A stretch of DNA of 64,000 bases from JBECKX01 sp964468475 (GCA_964468475.1 CAYXUL010000003.1:1-64000), one strand, 5' to 3'. Positions 36,401 through 45,411 are shown, numbered from the stretch's first letter. Notes: generated from the letters alone by a model not told the origin. Program-made: numbers and translations.

Positions 36401-36434
36401 AAAAAAAAGCGGCAGACCGGATGGCCTGCCGCTT
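36401..36434 (-). terminator. Intrinsic terminator downstream of the 36.5-kb barrel gene
   Basis: Minus-strand RNA would form AAGCGGCAGGCC-AUCC-GGUCUGCCGCUU (12 bp with one G-U) followed by a run of U from the A8 tract at 36401-36408. It follows the stop codon of the 36459-37127 gene by about 25 nt. Confidence 0.9.
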
Positions 36435-36458
36435 GGAAATCAAAAAATTCAGCGAAAT

Positions 36459-37127
36459 TTACATTCCGCCGCCGCCGGAACCGAAGAAGCCCAGCACACC
36501 GATCATCACGCCGAAGGCAGTACCGCTATTTGAGTCGCCTTTAAAGGTGGTGCCGGCAGTAGTGACCTCGGCCTTGCCGTTCTCGAGCTCGAAGAACGCT
36601 TCGCCGTGCAAGCCAAGACTGTTGTTCAGCATCCAAGTACCGCCACCCATAAAGCGAGCCGCCCAACCAGTATTCTTGGTTTCGTTGTCGGCTGCAACAG
36701 AAACCAGTTTCGCTGAGGTGTTAGGGTAGGTAGTCTTGTCCTGCATGTAGACGAATGATCCGGCCAGGAAAGGCAGAACCTTGCCCTTGGGGTTATCAGC
36801 ATTCTTGGCAGTCGGGAACCAGAAAACAATCGGGCCAGCGCCAATATCGGTGGTCTTGACGTCGCCAAGTTTGGAGTAGGCAAACTGCACTGTACCACCG
36901 ACTGCGATCCCGTCGGCCAGGAAATAGGCGAGGGCGGGATTGAGCTGGAAGTAGCTCGGGCTCTTGTCTCCGACTTTGTTCAGGTCACCGCTCTTGGTCA
37001 TGAAGGACCCGTTCGTGGCGCCGTCCAGAAGGATCTTGCCCTTGGCTACCGGGTTGTCAGCCATCGCCGATGCGACCAGCAACAGCGAAAGTACACAAAT
37101 CAGGGATACCATAACTCTCTTGTTCAT
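36459..37127 (-). CDS. Secreted glycine-rich outer-membrane beta-barrel-like protein
   Basis: A 222-residue protein with a clean Sec signal peptide (MVSLICVLSLLLVASAMA) and GAAAGGA 6 nt before the ATG. The mature chain has barrel-like strands (YFQLNPALAYFLADGIAVGG, GAGPIVFWF, FLAGSFVYMQ, WAARFMGGGTWMLNNSLGLH) and ends in FGVMIGVLGFFGSGGGGM. The conserved pattern of a cold region of the barrel (target of 'outer membrane beta-barrel' models) is plausible but function is unknown. It is followed by its own strong terminator, so it is probably expressed alone and possibly abundantly. Confidence 0.75.
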   Translation of the reverse strand: MNKRVMVSLICVLSLLLVASAMADNPVAKGKILLDGATNGSFMTKSGDLNKVGDKSPSYFQLNPALAYFLADGIAVGGTVQFAYSKLGDVKTTDIGAGPIVFWFPTAKNADNPKGKVLPFLAGSFVYMQDKTTYPNTSAKLVSVAADNETKNTGWAARFMGGGTWMLNNSLGLHGEAFFELENGKAEVTTAGTTFKGDSNSGTAFGVMIGVLGFFGSGGGGM

Positions 37128-37567
37128 TTGAATTCCTTTCAGTTTGAGGTTGCTTCCCTGTTCATATTTGAGTCTACGTGACTTTCACGCTTTCATTTGC
37201 AAACAAAAGTGAAATTCTTCACGCTCTATCGAAATCCCACATTTACCGCGCTGAGTGTTGCTGAAGCAGTCAGCAAATTAACGGCAATTCGCTTGGATTT
37301 CTCCTTATCTTACCCGGAGCGTCGGAGGCATTCGGGTGCACTCCGCCCGGTCTTACGATATTATTTCTGGAAATAATCGACTCACAAACTCGGAATCAAC
37401 AAAAACATTCTAGTAATTTTGTTAAGGTGTTACGAGACAATAGATAACGTTTCCAATTTCCTGCTGCTCGGGCAAGATGCGGGAGGACAGACCGCTTGAA
37501 AAGCATTGGATGGTCTGCCCGCCAAACGATTACAGGAAGCCGCGCCTCCAGACCGATAGGAATATCG
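37128..37567. other. Gene-free stretch with an 18-nt palindrome
   Basis: About 440 nt between two minus-strand barrel genes. It contains the near-perfect palindrome ATTATTTC-TG-GAAATAAT (37360-37377), a possible operator. No promoter of good consensus was found. Open frames here are short and lack ribosome sites. Confidence 0.45.
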
Positions 37568-38272
37568 TTATTTCGACATCGGCGCGCCGGTTTGACCGAG
37601 CCAGAAATGCAGACCGACGAGAACCTGAAGCATGTACATGCTTTGGTCGGCAAAAACGATGTGCAGGCGTGGCAGCACGAAAAGCGACATCGTTTCTGTC
37701 ATTAGACGCTGGTACATCACGCCACCGAAGAAACCGAGATCGGTGACGCCGTGGTCGTAAAGCCCGATGCCGGCATTCAACAGCAGCATGGAAGCCCGCA
37801 TGTAGCTGAGAGCATAGAGGCCGCTGGCAAGAAAGGAGATCTTTAGATCGCTGTTACTCTCCTTTGCCTGAGTTGCCTGCGCCAGGCTGATTTTGTTGGC
37901 AAAATGACTACCGGGTGTACCGGTTTGACTCAGCTGTGGGATGTCGAAGTTGGATTCAGTGGTGACCTTATACTGCTGGAACATCAACTCGCCCCCGAGC
38001 ATGATCTTGTCAGTCACGCCATAGTAGAAGCTACCGCCGAAGTCAAAACCAGCATCCACATTGGTCTTTGCAGTGAAACGGTCGGCCGATGCCTCGTAGT
38101 CTTTAAACCTGTTGCCGAAGCCAAAGGCATAACCGGCATACGGTCCCACCATCATAAATTGCTTCAAGCTCATTTGTGCGCTGGAGTGAATGTTGCCAGC
38201 TGTGGATTGGCCCATCGTGGGATAGGTCAGAGCGACACTCAAGAAAATTCCAAGTAGAGTTGTTTTTTTCAA
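37568..38272 (-). CDS. Outer-membrane beta-barrel protein (unknown function)
   Basis: A 234-residue protein with a signal peptide (LLGIFLSVALTYPTMG) and a barrel-like body (MMVGPYAGYAFGFG, AGFDFGGSFYYGVTDKIMLGGELMFQQY, GIGLYDHGVTDLGFFGGVMY, LLVGLHFWLG-type final strand). The start is TTG at 38272 with GGAGG 9 nt upstream. A matching promoter lies about 70 nt upstream. Unknown function; resembles generic small barrel proteins rather than a named porin. Confidence 0.72.
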   Translation of the reverse strand: MKKTTLLGIFLSVALTYPTMGQSTAGNIHSSAQMSLKQFMMVGPYAGYAFGFGNRFKDYEASADRFTAKTNVDAGFDFGGSFYYGVTDKIMLGGELMFQQYKVTTESNFDIPQLSQTGTPGSHFANKISLAQATQAKESNSDLKISFLASGLYALSYMRASMLLLNAGIGLYDHGVTDLGFFGGVMYQRLMTETMSLFVLPRLHIVFADQSMYMLQVLVGLHFWLGQTGAPMSK

Positions 38273-38343
38273 GATCTCATTCCTCCGTATTGAAGTAGCA
38301 AAAGGATCGCTATGATAGGTGATTGAAGTCTATTTAAGAACGG

Positions 38344-38373
38344 ATTATAATTGTCGGCTACCACCTCCCGCAA
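38344..38373 (-). promoter_or_regulatory. Sigma70-like promoter for the 37.6-kb barrel gene
   Basis: On the minus strand TTGCGG (38373-38368), an 18-bp spacer, then a perfect TATAAT (38349-38344). The start codon is about 70 nt downstream. The rest of 38273-38609 contains no credible gene. Confidence 0.5.
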
Positions 38374-38609
38374 GCGCAATTCACAGGACTCCCAGCCGGA
38401 GACTTTTAAGAGCCGGTGCTGCGTTCTCCACCTGTTAGATCTGAATCCTGTTTTTATATGAATTTGAAGATGATTCGCAATACGTTTAGTAACTCCGGCA
38501 GCACGCTACTTAAGCCATCTGCGTGTCGTAAACAGAGAAGACGAGTAATGCACTCGCCCTCCGATATTCTGCCGGCAGTCATGTCCCTGCTATCAGCTGC
38601 AACCGCGGA

Positions 38610-40691
38610 CTAGTTGCCTTCAGCGCGCTCAGCTTCATAGGCAGCCACCAGCTTGTCGGTGATTTCCTTCGGCACAGGATCATAGTGGCTGAATTGCTGA
38701 ATGTGTCGGCCACGGCCGCCTGTCATCGAGCGCAGCGAAGTTGAATACTTGAAGAGCTCCGACAGAGGCGCCTGAGCTTTGACCCGCTGCTTGCCATTGC
38801 CCAGCGGTTCCATGCCGAGAATCTTGCCACGCCGGGAGGACATATCGCCCATCACGTCACCGGTATGATCATCGGGCACGACAATTTCGAGGTTATACAC
38901 AGGCTCCAGGAGGATCGGGCCACACTCCCTCGCTGCTTTCTTGAATGCCATCGAGCCGGCAATCTTAAACGCCATGTCGGACGAGTCGACGGTGTGATAC
39001 GATCCGAAAAAGAGGGTGACTTTGACATCGACCACTTTATTGCCGGAGATGACGCCCTGTTCCATCGCTTCGACAATTCCCTTCTCAACCGAAGGAATGA
39101 ACTTCGACGGAATCACACCCCCGGTGATGGCGTCGACAAATTCGAAGCTCTCGCCCCGCTTGAGCGGTTCAAGCCGGATCGAAACATCACCGTATTGGCC
39201 CCGGCCGCCGCTCTGTTTCTTGTAACGGTATTGGGTCTCACCTTTACGGGTGATCGTCTCGCGATATGGTATCCGTGGTTCAATAAGCTGAACCTCAATT
39301 CCCAGGTTGTTTTTCAGCTTTTTCATGATGACATCGAGGTGAAGCTCGCCCTGGCCGTGCACAATCGTCTGCTTTAACTCAGGGTTGACCTCATAAGAAA
39401 ATGTCGGGTCTTCATGGGCCAGGGAAGTAAAGCCGGTTCCCATCTTGTCTTCATCACCTTTGGATTCAACAAGGACGCCAAACTCGATTGATGGCGGCGG
39501 AAACTCAATCGGCGGGATTTCTACTTTGCTGCTGTTATCGCAAATCGTGTCCCCGGTATGCGTATCTTTAAGTTTTACGAAGGCGCCGATGTCGCCGGCA
39601 TGGACAGTCTGCATCTCGGTGCGTTCCTTGCCGTTCAGAGCATAGATCTGGCCGATCTTCTCGGAATGCCCACGGCTGGAATTATAGACCTCGGTCCCGG
39701 GTTTGAGAGTACCGGAGTACATGCGGAAAAGGGTCAGCTCACCGACGTGTTTTTCGGCAACCGTCTTGAAAACGAATGCAACCAACGGCTGGCCATCTCC
39801 GGTTTTCCAAGCTTCGACTTTCTCGTCTTTAAGCACATTGATTTCCGGAAACTTGCTCGGCGCCGGCAAGTAGCGGCAAATGGAATCCAGAAGCAGCTTA
39901 ACTCCGCGATTGCTGGTAGCAGAGGTGATGAACACCGGGAACAGAACACGATCCTGGATCGCCTTGCGAAGCCCGATTTCAAGCTCTTCCGGTGTCAGTT
40001 CTCCGGCTTCAAAAAACTTTTCAAGCAACTTGTCATCGGCTTCGGCAGCCGCCTCAACAAGCTTCTCGCGTGCCTCCTTGCATCTTCCCTCCAAATCGCC
40101 GGGAACCGCCATCTCCTTGGCGGCGCCGTCTTCGCCGAACTCATAAGCCTTCATCTCCAAGAGATCGACCACACCCTTCAATTCCAGCGCCTGGCCAATG
40201 GGAAGTTGAACCGGCAACGCCCTCGGACTCAGAATATCATGAATCTTACCGAGGCATGCGTCGAAATCAACATGCTCTTTGTCGATTTTGTTGACGACTA
40301 TAGCCATTGGTGTTGAGTAATTGTCTGCTGTCTCGAACGCTATTTCAGAACCACCTTCGGGGCCCGTGAAAGCGTCAATCACCAGCATGGCGGTATCGAC
40401 AACTCGTAAGCCGCCGACGACTTCGCCCACGAAGTCGACAAAACCGGGCATATCGACCAGGTTGATTTTGTTGCCTTGATGTTCGCAGTGCAGCAGAGTC
40501 GCGGAAATCGAGATCTGCCGTTTGGTTTCTTCTTCGCTGTAATCCGATACTGTTGAACCGTCCTCGATTTTGCCCAGCCGACTTGCGACTTTTGTGGTGT
40601 AAAGGATCGCTTCCGCCAGCGAAGTCTTTCCGCTGGCGCCATGCCCAACCAAGCCGATATTCCTGATCTGGTCAGCCTGAAATTCCTTCAA
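38610..40691 (-). CDS. Elongation factor G paralogue (EF-G2/FusA2 type)
   Basis: A 693-residue translational GTPase. The P-loop is GHGASGKT, unlike the AHIDAGKTT of canonical EF-G; G3 is DMPGF and G4 NKID. Domain II, the EF-G domain III-V region (YRETITRKGETQYRYKKQSGGRGQYG, RRGKILGMEP, RSMTGGRG) are intact. It is not near rpsL, rpsG or tufA, which supports a second EF-G copy whose role may be ribosome recycling or a stress/specialised function. Named EF-G2 members in other bacteria have this P-loop variant. No gene symbol is assigned. Confidence 0.92.
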   Translation of the reverse strand: MKEFQADQIRNIGLVGHGASGKTSLAEAILYTTKVASRLGKIEDGSTVSDYSEEETKRQISISATLLHCEHQGNKINLVDMPGFVDFVGEVVGGLRVVDTAMLVIDAFTGPEGGSEIAFETADNYSTPMAIVVNKIDKEHVDFDACLGKIHDILSPRALPVQLPIGQALELKGVVDLLEMKAYEFGEDGAAKEMAVPGDLEGRCKEAREKLVEAAAEADDKLLEKFFEAGELTPEELEIGLRKAIQDRVLFPVFITSATSNRGVKLLLDSICRYLPAPSKFPEINVLKDEKVEAWKTGDGQPLVAFVFKTVAEKHVGELTLFRMYSGTLKPGTEVYNSSRGHSEKIGQIYALNGKERTEMQTVHAGDIGAFVKLKDTHTGDTICDNSSKVEIPPIEFPPPSIEFGVLVESKGDEDKMGTGFTSLAHEDPTFSYEVNPELKQTIVHGQGELHLDVIMKKLKNNLGIEVQLIEPRIPYRETITRKGETQYRYKKQSGGRGQYGDVSIRLEPLKRGESFEFVDAITGGVIPSKFIPSVEKGIVEAMEQGVISGNKVVDVKVTLFFGSYHTVDSSDMAFKIAGSMAFKKAARECGPILLEPVYNLEIVVPDDHTGDVMGDMSSRRGKILGMEPLGNGKQRVKAQAPLSELFKYSTSLRSMTGGRGRHIQQFSHYDPVPKEITDKLVAAYEAERAEGN

Positions 40692-40868
40692 GAGATACTC
40701 CTCTATCGCTCAATTGTAAATTTACCGCTCAATATGTCGTTTTATGTCACTTATCGTGAACGCGTATTTTATCAGGAGTCTCTCAGCTTGTCAACCGATT
40801 ATTAGGCTCTGGCTTTGCCCAAGTGACGCGCGGAATACCGATGGACAAACAAGATCGGCATAACGACG

Positions 40869-41045
40869 ATGGACATAGTTCTCTTCGCACCTAAGATAAT
40901 GCCGATTATGTTTGAATTCGTTGCGATCGCTGTAATACTCACAATAGCGTTCGGTAAGATCATTCACCGGATTGGTAATCCTGCGGACTCAGGGCGCCCC
41001 ATCCATCCCAGTAAGTTATTGTCATTCAGGAGCGTACATGAATAG
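40869..41045 (+). CDS. Possible small membrane protein, 58 residues
   Basis: A short open frame in the 480-nt gap between the EF-G gene and the 67-residue protein. It encodes one hydrophobic helix (FEFVAIAVILTIAFG) followed by a basic segment (KIIHRIG), a pattern seen in tiny inner-membrane proteins. There is no good ribosome site, so the call is weak. The remainder of 40692-41172 has a GC-rich stem near 41065-41095 and nothing else recognised. Confidence 0.25.
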   Translation: MDIVLFAPKIMPIMFEFVAIAVILTIAFGKIIHRIGNPADSGRPIHPSKLLSFRSVHE

Positions 41046-41172
41046 CGCGACGGCAAGGTCCCTGCGCGCGCCTTTTTTCGCCTGCAGGCGCGAAGATCCC
41101 GTCTCACGGCAAGCAGGACTAACTCATTTTCAGGTGAATTTGTGACGATCTAAACTATATAAGGAGAAAATT

Positions 41173-41376
41173 ATGCTTTCGTCAGTCACAGCGGCACTAC
41201 AGGCAAATATCGAAACTTTCAATGCTGCGGCCCAACGCGCCAGCAGGCCGGAACGCAACGACCCGGCACGGGACATTCCCGATCTTATGGTCGCTGAGCG
41301 CGCTGTCGAGGCGAGCATCAACGCCCTGCGCCAACTGTACCAAACAGATAGCCACGTCATAGATCTGCTCGCGTGA
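41173..41376 (+). CDS. Small orphan protein resembling the C-terminus of flagellar rod/hook proteins
   Basis: A 67-residue protein with a strong ribosome site (AAGGAG 7 nt before ATG). The N-terminus (MLSSVTAALQANIETFNAAAQRAS) and the C-terminus (DIPDLMVAERAVEASINALR) match the pattern of the first and last helices of FlgC/FlgG-type axial proteins, in which a family motif of the form DLxxEMVxMIxAQRAYEAN ends the protein. The middle, beta-rich part of a rod protein is absent. No flagellar genes lie nearby. It may be a stand-alone member of the short rod-like proteins seen in some Deltaproteobacteria and FCB bacteria, or a decayed gene; the ribosome site favours the former. Confidence 0.6.
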   Translation: MLSSVTAALQANIETFNAAAQRASRPERNDPARDIPDLMVAERAVEASINALRQLYQTDSHVIDLLA

Positions 41377-41392
41377 GCAGACTTCGCGCCGA

Positions 41393-42379
41393 TCAACTTT
41401 CCTTAACTCGGGCCAACCAACTACTCAAATCGTCTCTGCGTCGTTCCAGGGGAAAATCATTCAGGATGCGTTTGCGGGCATTTTTTCCCAAGGTGCCGGG
41501 TTGAGCGAGGGCTCTCTTGACCGCTTGCGCGGTCTGCTCGATATCTCGATCAGGCAGTACAATTCCCGCATCACCGACTACTTCAGGTAAGGCATAGGCG
41601 TTACTCACTATGGGAATACACTCACAGAGCATTGCTTCGGCTACCGCACACGCAAAACTCTCGTGACGAGATAACTGAAGATAGATTGTCGCCGGGGCGA
41701 GGTGCTCAACTAATCTTTCGTAAGGAATGGATCCGACAAATTTGACATTTGCGGCTGGCTCCCTGCCGAGCATCAGCCCGACATCAAGCCTTACATCCCC
41801 GATGTGCACAAAAGCAACTTCGGGGAGCAATTCTGCGACCAGTAGAAAATCCTTTATCCCCTTGATCTCCCAGCTTGTTCGGTTTACGGTGCCGATGGTA
41901 ATGACCAGTTTTGACTTGATCGGTGGGGTGCTGCCAAGGATATCATCAAACCCGTGATAAATGCGCTGCACACGCGATGGAGAGACACGAAGGTTTTGGA
42001 TCACTGATCGGCGTGAGCTTTCCGAGACCACACTTATCCCGCTCGATAGGCGAAACAAAATCCGGGTGAACGCTGCATACAGCCGTCTCCTTCCTGATCC
42101 GTAATTGAACTCAGGAAGAGAGGCGGCTTCGTAACCGCCGATGATAACCGCCACTCGGGTTCTCAGCAGCCGCGCCAGAAGAGCAAGGGGAATAAATCTG
42201 GGGGTTGCAAACCAGAGCAGAAGTAGGTCTGCTGCAAGCAGCTTGCGGAAGTGCCTGAAGGAGTCGCGAATTCCGAATCCACGAAGAATGAATGCTTTGA
42301 CTTCATTCTTTTCGGACAGAATGCGAATATCTCTGTTAATGAATGAAGCGCCGTTTGCGCAGCCGACAACAATCTTCAC
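41393..42379 (-). CDS. Glycosyltransferase family 4-like protein
   Basis: A 328-residue GT-B fold transferase. The C-terminal half has the family pattern: IGTVNRTSWEIKGIKDFLLVAELLP, VKFVGSIPYERLVEHLAPATIYLQLSRHE-type acceptor/donor region, then ESFACAVAEAMLCECIPIVSN with the ExxxxxxxE nucleotide-sugar motif, and VVGDAGIVL. The N-terminal acceptor domain is divergent. Start is GTG 42379. It probably adds a sugar to a surface polysaccharide or lipid; donor and acceptor are unknown. No other polysaccharide genes adjoin. Confidence 0.85.
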   Translation of the reverse strand: MKIVVGCANGASFINRDIRILSEKNEVKAFILRGFGIRDSFRHFRKLLAADLLLLWFATPRFIPLALLARLLRTRVAVIIGGYEAASLPEFNYGSGRRRLYAAFTRILFRLSSGISVVSESSRRSVIQNLRVSPSRVQRIYHGFDDILGSTPPIKSKLVITIGTVNRTSWEIKGIKDFLLVAELLPEVAFVHIGDVRLDVGLMLGREPAANVKFVGSIPYERLVEHLAPATIYLQLSRHESFACAVAEAMLCECIPIVSNAYALPEVVGDAGIVLPDRDIEQTAQAVKRALAQPGTLGKNARKRILNDFPLERRRDDLSSWLARVKES

Positions 42380-42421
42380 AGCTGAAATGTAGCAGTATCA
42401 GTTGTCAGCGGCAATCCCCGA

Positions 42422-43114
42422 TTACTTCTGATCCTGCTTTATGACTTTCTCAGGCTTGGGCGCCGGCTTGGTTCGAGTCGCCGTAGTATCACGAAATACA
42501 GGAAGAGCCACGTTTTCTATCACGTTGCCGGCTGAATCGGAAACAACAAACGTGTAATTGGTGTCGGCGCCGTCAACTTTCCAGCCGTCGACTTTCATCT
42601 GCTCGCCGTGATCGGAGACCGTCTGCCAGGCATTCGTTGCCTGGTATCTCTGCTCGAACTTTTCCGGCGGGCGGACAATCTGCACCACGTAACGACGATC
42701 AGGAGTGTGGTAAGCAAATGCCAGATACCTGCTGTCAGGGGTCCACTGCGCTCCGAAGAAGTTGGTCTTAATGCTGTAAAGGAGAAACTTCATGTATTCC
42801 TCCTTGGGGGCGAGGACTCCCATCCACTGGTCCCCTTCTCCCGCGGCAAACGCAGCATAATTCCCATCCGGAGAAACGGCGAGAAAATGGAATTTCTTAT
42901 TGTTGAATTTCTCAAAACGCGAGCGGGGCAAATATTCCGGGACAGTGTCAGGCATCAGCTCAATCGAAGTTACTGTTTCACCGGCCGGAGCCGACTTAAT
43001 GGCAGTACTGTCATCGCTCAGATAGTACGGTTGCGTATTCTTCCATTGGGAAAATCCCAGTCCGTACATTGTCAGAGTAGAGATCAGCGCAATTAAGAGA
43101 ATTCGCAATTTCAT
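42422..43114 (-). CDS. Secreted protein with WD40/TolB-like repeat segment, unknown function
   Basis: A 230-residue protein with a signal peptide (LLIALISTLTMYGLGFS) and a beta-propeller-like segment (FHFLAVSPDGNYAAFAAG, GAQWTPDSRYLAFAY) recalling TolB/DPP-IV blades, but only about two blades are visible. The C-terminus is Lys/Pro rich. Unknown function; it is probably periplasmic and is 42 nt from the glycosyltransferase gene. Confidence 0.65.
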   Translation of the reverse strand: MKLRILLIALISTLTMYGLGFSQWKNTQPYYLSDDSTAIKSAPAGETVTSIELMPDTVPEYLPRSRFEKFNNKKFHFLAVSPDGNYAAFAAGEGDQWMGVLAPKEEYMKFLLYSIKTNFFGAQWTPDSRYLAFAYHTPDRRYVVQIVRPPEKFEQRYQATNAWQTVSDHGEQMKVDGWKVDGADTNYTFVVSDSAGNVIENVALPVFRDTTATRTKPAPKPEKVIKQDQK

Positions 43115-43294
43115 CTGTAGATTGTCCTCCGTACCCGTTTATCAGTAAATCAGCTATTTATACAACACAAGACCGCTGAGGACGATAAGAAGATCGGTCA
43201 AGCGGATGGAAGTTGCGAACCACTGTCAGCAGACAGGCTGGTCGTGCGCGTTACTCCCTGCATTCCAATGACTTATACTTACGGGCTGTTTGGA

Positions 43295-44584
43295 TTATCC
43301 TACCAGCACCTTTTCGAGGCGTTCGGCGATATAGTCGGCTTCCTCCTCAGAAATAATCAGAGGTGGTGAGATCCGAATCGTGTGGTGGTGGCTGTCGTTG
43401 GCGAGCAGGTCAAGCTTGAGCAGTTCGCGGCAATAGACCATAGCGTCGCCGTTCTTGACTTCAACGCCGATGAACAACCCGAGCCCGCGCACCTCTTTAA
43501 CATGCTCCGAGCGCTCGGCAATTTTCTCTATTCTGGCTTTGAGGTACTTGCCCATCTTCTCAGATTTTTCCGAGAGATGCTCGCGTTCAAAAACGTCAAG
43601 AGCTGCAATCCCGGCAGCCATTGCCAGAGAATAGCCGCCATAAGTTGAGCCGTCGGTACCCGGCTGGAACACCAGGTCCATCAGCTTGCTGTTCGTGACG
43701 ATGGCAGAAAGCGGCACCAGCCCACCCGAGATCGCCTTGCCGAGCACGACCACATCGGGAATTATATCTTCATGCTGGAAGGCGAAATTCTTGCCGGTAC
43801 GTCCCATGCCAACCTGGATTTCGTCGAAAATCAGAATCAGGTCGTTCTGGTCGGCTAGTTCGCGCAGACCTTTGAGAAAGCCTGCCGGCGGGATGTTCAT
43901 CCCTCCCTCACCCTGCATCGGTTCGACCAGGATTCCGCAGGTGTTCTTATTGATCAGTTTCTTCACGTCGTCAAGGTCGCCATACCTGGCGGTCTTGAAT
44001 CCCGGCGTGAGCGGGCCAAAGCCCTCTTTATACTTGGGAGTATCTGCAAAGGAGATAATCGTAATCATACGACCGTGGAAATTTCCGCCGAAGACGATGA
44101 TCTCCTGCTTGCCGTCTTCGATGCCCTTCTCCTTGTAGCCGTACTTACGCGCCACCTTGATAGCAGTCTCAACCGATTCGACGCCGCCGTTTTTGCAAAG
44201 GGCTTTGTTGCCGTTGTCGCCGAAGCGTAATCCTATTTGGGGAACCAGATTGCACAGCTTCTCGAGAAAGAGCGAGCGGATATCGGTATAGATAACGTTG
44301 GAAAGGACGGACGCATATCCATTCTGCATCGCCGCAACCAACGCCTTCACTATGTCGGGATGATGGTGACCGGGATTGGCAGCGGAGTATGCAGAGAGAC
44401 AGTCCAAAATCTTGCGGCCGTCGCGAGTATACAGCCACGCACCCTCAGCTTTGCGGATGACGGATTTCAGGCGACCGTAATGGTTAGCGCCGTAGATCTT
44501 GTCTAATTCAAAAACTCTTTCATCCGTTATATCTGAAAAGCCCACCTTCGCGGCTGGCTGCGTTGAAACAGACTCGTAGGCCAT
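43295..44584 (-). CDS. rocD: Class III aminotransferase, ornithine aminotransferase-like
   Basis: A 429-residue PLP enzyme of the acetylornithine/ornithine aminotransferase group. Typical segments: the N-terminal NHYGRLKSVIRKAEGAWLY, AYSAANPGHHHPDIVKAL, GGNFHGRMITIISF, LVEPMQGEGG, LIFDEIQVGMGRTG, and the PLP-lysine in VVLGKAISGG. The phosphate-binding region reads CKNGGVESVETAIKVAR where NTGAEAVETAIK is usual. Ornithine:2-oxoacid transaminase is the most likely activity, with acetylornithine, GABA or lysine transaminases as alternatives; the symbol is tentative. GGAG lies 10 nt before the ATG. Confidence 0.85.
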   Translation of the reverse strand: MAYESVSTQPAAKVGFSDITDERVFELDKIYGANHYGRLKSVIRKAEGAWLYTRDGRKILDCLSAYSAANPGHHHPDIVKALVAAMQNGYASVLSNVIYTDIRSLFLEKLCNLVPQIGLRFGDNGNKALCKNGGVESVETAIKVARKYGYKEKGIEDGKQEIIVFGGNFHGRMITIISFADTPKYKEGFGPLTPGFKTARYGDLDDVKKLINKNTCGILVEPMQGEGGMNIPPAGFLKGLRELADQNDLILIFDEIQVGMGRTGKNFAFQHEDIIPDVVVLGKAISGGLVPLSAIVTNSKLMDLVFQPGTDGSTYGGYSLAMAAGIAALDVFEREHLSEKSEKMGKYLKARIEKIAERSEHVKEVRGLGLFIGVEVKNGDAMVYCRELLKLDLLANDSHHHTIRISPPLIISEEEADYIAERLEKVLVG

Positions 44585-44809
44585 ACTTCATCATCTCCAA
44601 CTGAATAAGGTCGCAAATTTCACGGTCATGCGCTGCCTGAAGGCAGCTATCTATCCTACTAGAAATTGCGCCAAAGTCAACAGCTTTGTAAACAGCGAGG
44701 CGCCACTGTTAAGCAATTATGCAGGAGTACGGATTATTCTATGGCCCCAGCCCATCCTTTGGAAGTTCTAATGAGTTTGCAGAGTCGACCGACCTGTACG
44801 CGTCTAACC

Positions 44810-44890
44810 TCAGCCCCCGCCGCGTTTCATCCAGTAGATGTAAAAAACCACCATTCCAACAAATACGACTATGGTCAACCAATCACTCAT
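44810..44890 (-). CDS. Tiny single-pass membrane protein, 26 residues
   Basis: A minus-strand frame between the YjbQ and aminotransferase genes and in the same orientation. It encodes Met-Ser-Asp-Trp then a 17-residue hydrophobic helix (WLTIVVFVGMVVFYIYW) and a positively charged Gly-rich C-terminus (MKRGGG). This is the composition of known bacterial small transmembrane proteins. The ribosome site is poor (GAAG just before ATG). Support is the sequence pattern alone; no family is recognised. Confidence 0.4.
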   Translation of the reverse strand: MSDWLTIVVFVGMVVFYIYWMKRGGG

Positions 44891-44988
44891 ATCACTTCTA
44901 AAACGGCTTTGCGGTAGAGGAGTTCCTCGGAGTTAGAGCTTTGCAGCATCTACCATGCATTGCTTCAGAGAATAGGAAGTTTTGCATT

Positions 44989-45411
44989 TTAGCCCATTAC
45001 CTGAACCACTATTTCACGCTGGCGCGGACGGTTATCGAATTCGAGCAGAACGATCTGCTGCCACGTGCCCAGCACCAACCGCCCTCCGGAAAGGGGACAG
45101 GTAAAGGAAGCGCCCACCAACGCGGCTCGCAGGTGCGAAAAGCCGTTGCCATCCCCCCAGGTCTTGTCGTGCTCGTAGCTAATATTGGAAGGGATCAGTT
45201 TTTCGAACAGCTCCGGCAAATCCTTCTGAAGCCCCGGTTCATATTCAATAGTGGTAATCGCCGCTGTCGAGCCGGGCACGAAGGTGAGAACGGTACCATC
45301 CGTAATCCCAGAATTTTGTGCGGCTTCAGCAACCTTGGGTGTAAGGTCGAGGATATCGCCGTCACCGGAGGTGGATACCTTAATGCCGAAAGATTTGACG
45401 GTCAAGCGCAT
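44989..45411 (-). CDS. YjbQ/UPF0047 family protein (secondary thiamine-phosphate synthase-like)
   Basis: A 140-residue protein of the YjbQ family, small beta-rich trimeric enzymes with weak thiamine-phosphate synthase activity in some members. Signature stretches are SGDGDILDLTPKV, VLTFVPGSTAAITTIEYEPG, SYEHDKTWGDGNGFSHLRAAL and GTWQQIVLLEFDNRPRQREI. The conserved acidic and His residues (EYEPG, DGNGFSHLRA) are present. The physiological role is not settled. Confidence 0.92.
   Translation of the reverse strand: MRLTVKSFGIKVSTSGDGDILDLTPKVAEAAQNSGITDGTVLTFVPGSTAAITTIEYEPGLQKDLPELFEKLIPSNISYEHDKTWGDGNGFSHLRAALVGASFTCPLSGGRLVLGTWQQIVLLEFDNRPRQREIVVQVMG

Noticed and set aside
38416..38613. 65-codon plus-strand frame
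   Set aside because: Runs into the 3' end of the EF-G gene on the other strand and lacks a ribosome site.
44666..44917. 83-codon plus-strand frame near rocD
   Set aside because: Antisense to the better-supported 26-residue membrane protein and without a ribosome site.
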